64,000 bases of DNA from Clostridia bacterium (lineage in GTDB: Bacteria; Bacillota; Clostridia; Lachnospirales; Lachnospiraceae), in assembly GCA_910576205.1 (NCBI GenBank), contig CAJTHL010000002.1:62001-126000 (forward strand), written 5' to 3'. The position numbers and the translations under genes are program-made. Positions 62,632 to 64,000 of this stretch are shown here, one piece after another. The first letter of the stretch is position 1; each line of letters starts with the position of its first letter. The notes beneath the pieces were generated by a model that saw only the letters and a program-made list of their open reading frames with translations, ran no database searches and was not told the DNA's origin.

Positions 62632-64000
62632 TCACTCCCGGATCCCTTCCTCCAGTATCTCATAAATCCTCTTCATATCAAAAGAACGCCGCACCAGATC
62701 TGCCAGTTTGTCGTACTCCGCCTCTTTGTGGGCGGCCAGGTCAAAATGCCAGTTTACGGGATCCAGCCCTTTATCCAGCATAATTTTGCGCACCATGCTC
62801 TCCGCCAGCCCCGGCGTGTCAAAAAGGCCGTGGAGATAGGAGCCCAGAACCGTGACGTCCTTATTGGACAGAGCGTCTGTCCGGCCGTTTTCCAGACAAA
62901 TCAGCTCCCGGCACTCTCCCAGATTCTCCGTCTGTCCCATATGGATTTCATAACCAGTTACCTTTGTCTCCTTTACCATGACAAACGGGCCGGCCTTTTC
63001 CAGAAATTCCCCGGAGATCCGGGTTCTGGTCTTGTCCCTGGAAAATTCTGTCCGGGCATCCAGAAGCCCCATGCCCCGCAGGGTTCCCCCGTGTTCCACC
63101 CCATAGGGATCGCTTAACTCCCGGCCCAGCATCTGGAAGCCCCCGCAGATTCCTATTATGGGGACTTTCTGCTCTGCCAGCCGCAGCAAAACAGTCTCCA
63201 TGCCCGTCTCCCGCATCCACAGCAGATCGTCCATGGTATTTTTTGTGCCCGGAAGCAGCACCAGATCCGGTTTCCCAAGCTTTCCCGCGTCCCGCACATA
63301 CCGCAGGGATACGCCTTCCATGCGCTCGAAGGCGCCGAAATCCGTAAAATTAGAGATATGGGGAAGGTGGACGACCGCAATGTCCACCCCGGCTCCAGCC
63401 TCCGTCTTGTTCAGCCGGTCAGACAGGCTGTCCTCATCGTCAATATCCAGCCGTTCCATAGGAACCACGCCCAGCACCGGGATCCCGGTATGCTCCTCAA
63501 TCATGCGAAGGCCAGGCTCCAGAATTTTCACGTCCCCACGGAATTTATTGATGATAAGTCCCTTGAAATAGCGCTGCTCCCGCTCCTCCAGAAGCTTAAC
63601 CGTGCCGTATATGGCCGCAAACACGCCTCCCCGGTCAATGTCTCCCACCAGTAGCACAGGCGCGCCAGCCAGCCGGGCCATTCCCATGTTGACAAAGCCG
63701 TCCTCCTTTACAAGATTAATCTCCGCCGGGCTTCCCGCCCCCTCGATCACAATAATGTCATACTCCTCTGCCAGCCGGTCATAGGCCGCCTTCACCCGGG
63801 GAAGAAGCTGCATTTTTTTCTGATAATATTCTGTGGCGGTCATATTTCCCAGGACTTCCCCCTCCACAATCACCTGGCTTCCCACATTACTGGTGGGTTT
63901 TAAAAGAATGGGGTTCATGTCCACCGTGGGGGCAATGCCTGCCGCCTCCGCCTGCATGGCCTGGGCCCGCCCGATCTCCAGGCCGTCCTCCGTAATATAC
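62632..64000 (-). CDS. cbiP: Cobyric acid synthase, C-terminal ~455 residues (5' end outside window)
   Basis: The frame is open to the right edge, reading YITEDGLEIGRAQAMQAEAAGI, so the gene starts beyond the window. It amidates carboxylates b, d, e and g of adenosylcobyrinate diamide. Visible: the synthetase domain (DMNPILLKPTSNVGSQVIVEG; LVGDIDRGGVFAAIYGTVKLL) and the class I glutaminase domain with catalytic Cys in IIGICGGFQMLGREL and SYLHGLFDTPGLAESMV. It is the first cobalamin gene in view. Confidence 0.95.
   Translation of the reverse strand, partial: YITEDGLEIGRAQAMQAEAAGIAPTVDMNPILLKPTSNVGSQVIVEGEVLGNMTATEYYQKKMQLLPRVKAAYDRLAEEYDIIVIEGAGSPAEINLVKEDGFVNMGMARLAGAPVLLVGDIDRGGVFAAIYGTVKLLEEREQRYFKGLIINKFRGDVKILEPGLRMIEEHTGIPVLGVVPMERLDIDDEDSLSDRLNKTEAGAGVDIAVVHLPHISNFTDFGAFERMEGVSLRYVRDAGKLGKPDLVLLPGTKNTMDDLLWMRETGMETVLLRLAEQKVPIIGICGGFQMLGRELSDPYGVEHGGTLRGMGLLDARTEFSRDKTRTRISGEFLEKAGPFVMVKETKVTGYEIHMGQTENLGECRELICLENGRTDALSNKDVTVLGSYLHGLFDTPGLAESMVRKIMLDKGLDPVNWHFDLAAHKEAEYDKLADLVRRSFDMKRIYEILEEGIRE

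Noticed and set aside
49042..64000. Cobalamin riboswitch for the operon
   Set aside because: No leader region of suitable size is present; the operon's 5' end lies beyond the right edge, so none can be claimed.

Overview
The window looks like a chromosome segment from a spore-forming anaerobic Clostridia species, most likely Lachnospiraceae. The support is an alpha/beta-type small acid-soluble spore protein, a glgC-glgD pair, an early-cobalt (anaerobic) cobalamin pathway, strong AGGAGG-type ribosome binding sites and a fairly GC-rich backbone. No rRNA, tRNA, CRISPR array, transposase or prophage genes were recognised. Most genes lie on the minus strand.

Layout. Positions 1-14.4 kb hold housekeeping and accessory genes on the minus strand: a truncated nucleobase permease, a PucR regulator, a DUF554 membrane protein, a frameshifted membrane protein, a two-component system, a HAD phosphatase, threonine synthase, a nitrilase-family amidase, an MFS exporter and a class A penicillin-binding protein. 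From 14.5 to 20.5 kb the plus strand carries two tandem WYL regulators, an XRE regulator, the spore protein and glgCD. From 46.35 kb leftward to 20.67 kb lies a ~26-kb surface-glycan locus on the minus strand. It has two NusG-like antiterminators, an EpsN/PglE-type aminotransferase, a PglC/EpsL-type initiating sugar transferase, glycosyltransferases, all five enzyme types of the UDP-ManNAc3NAcA pathway, FemAB/GNAT-like proteins, an asparagine-synthetase-like amidotransferase, a methyltransferase, an acyltransferase and an ABC flippase. From 49.0 to 64.0 kb the minus strand carries a cobalamin operon (cbiP-cbiC-cobT-yaaA-thioesterase-cbiD-cbiG-cbiJET-cbiA-cobU-cobS-cobU-like-cobC-cbiB-cobO), cut by the right window edge.

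The most interesting element is at 46301-46576, just upstream of the glycan operon. Two 25-bp sites with an identical 16-bp core lie in inverted orientation around ~225 bp. Inside is a near-consensus vegetative promoter (TTGAAA, 17 bp, TATAAT) pointing into the glycan operon. Just outside the far site is a plus-strand intrinsic terminator with no plus-strand gene to serve, placed where it would stop the promoter if the segment were flipped. A complete tyrosine recombinase gene lies 1.4 kb away. This reads as an invertible promoter switch for the whole glycan locus, currently ON. Inside the locus, an acyltransferase and a methyltransferase carry G9 and G10 homopolymers in their coding sequence, a possible second layer of phase variation. 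The promoter-proximal NusG paralog has no normal start codon next to its ribosome binding site; an ATC codon sits there.

A second notable feature is a ~105-bp repeat family found at four places (three tandem copies at 1996-2338, one at 8327-8435, two at 47727-47900, one at 61769-61872). Every locus lies 14-23 bp upstream of a minus-strand start codon, in the same orientation relative to that gene, and copies share a potential stem-loop. It is either a mobile intergenic repeat or a structured leader element.
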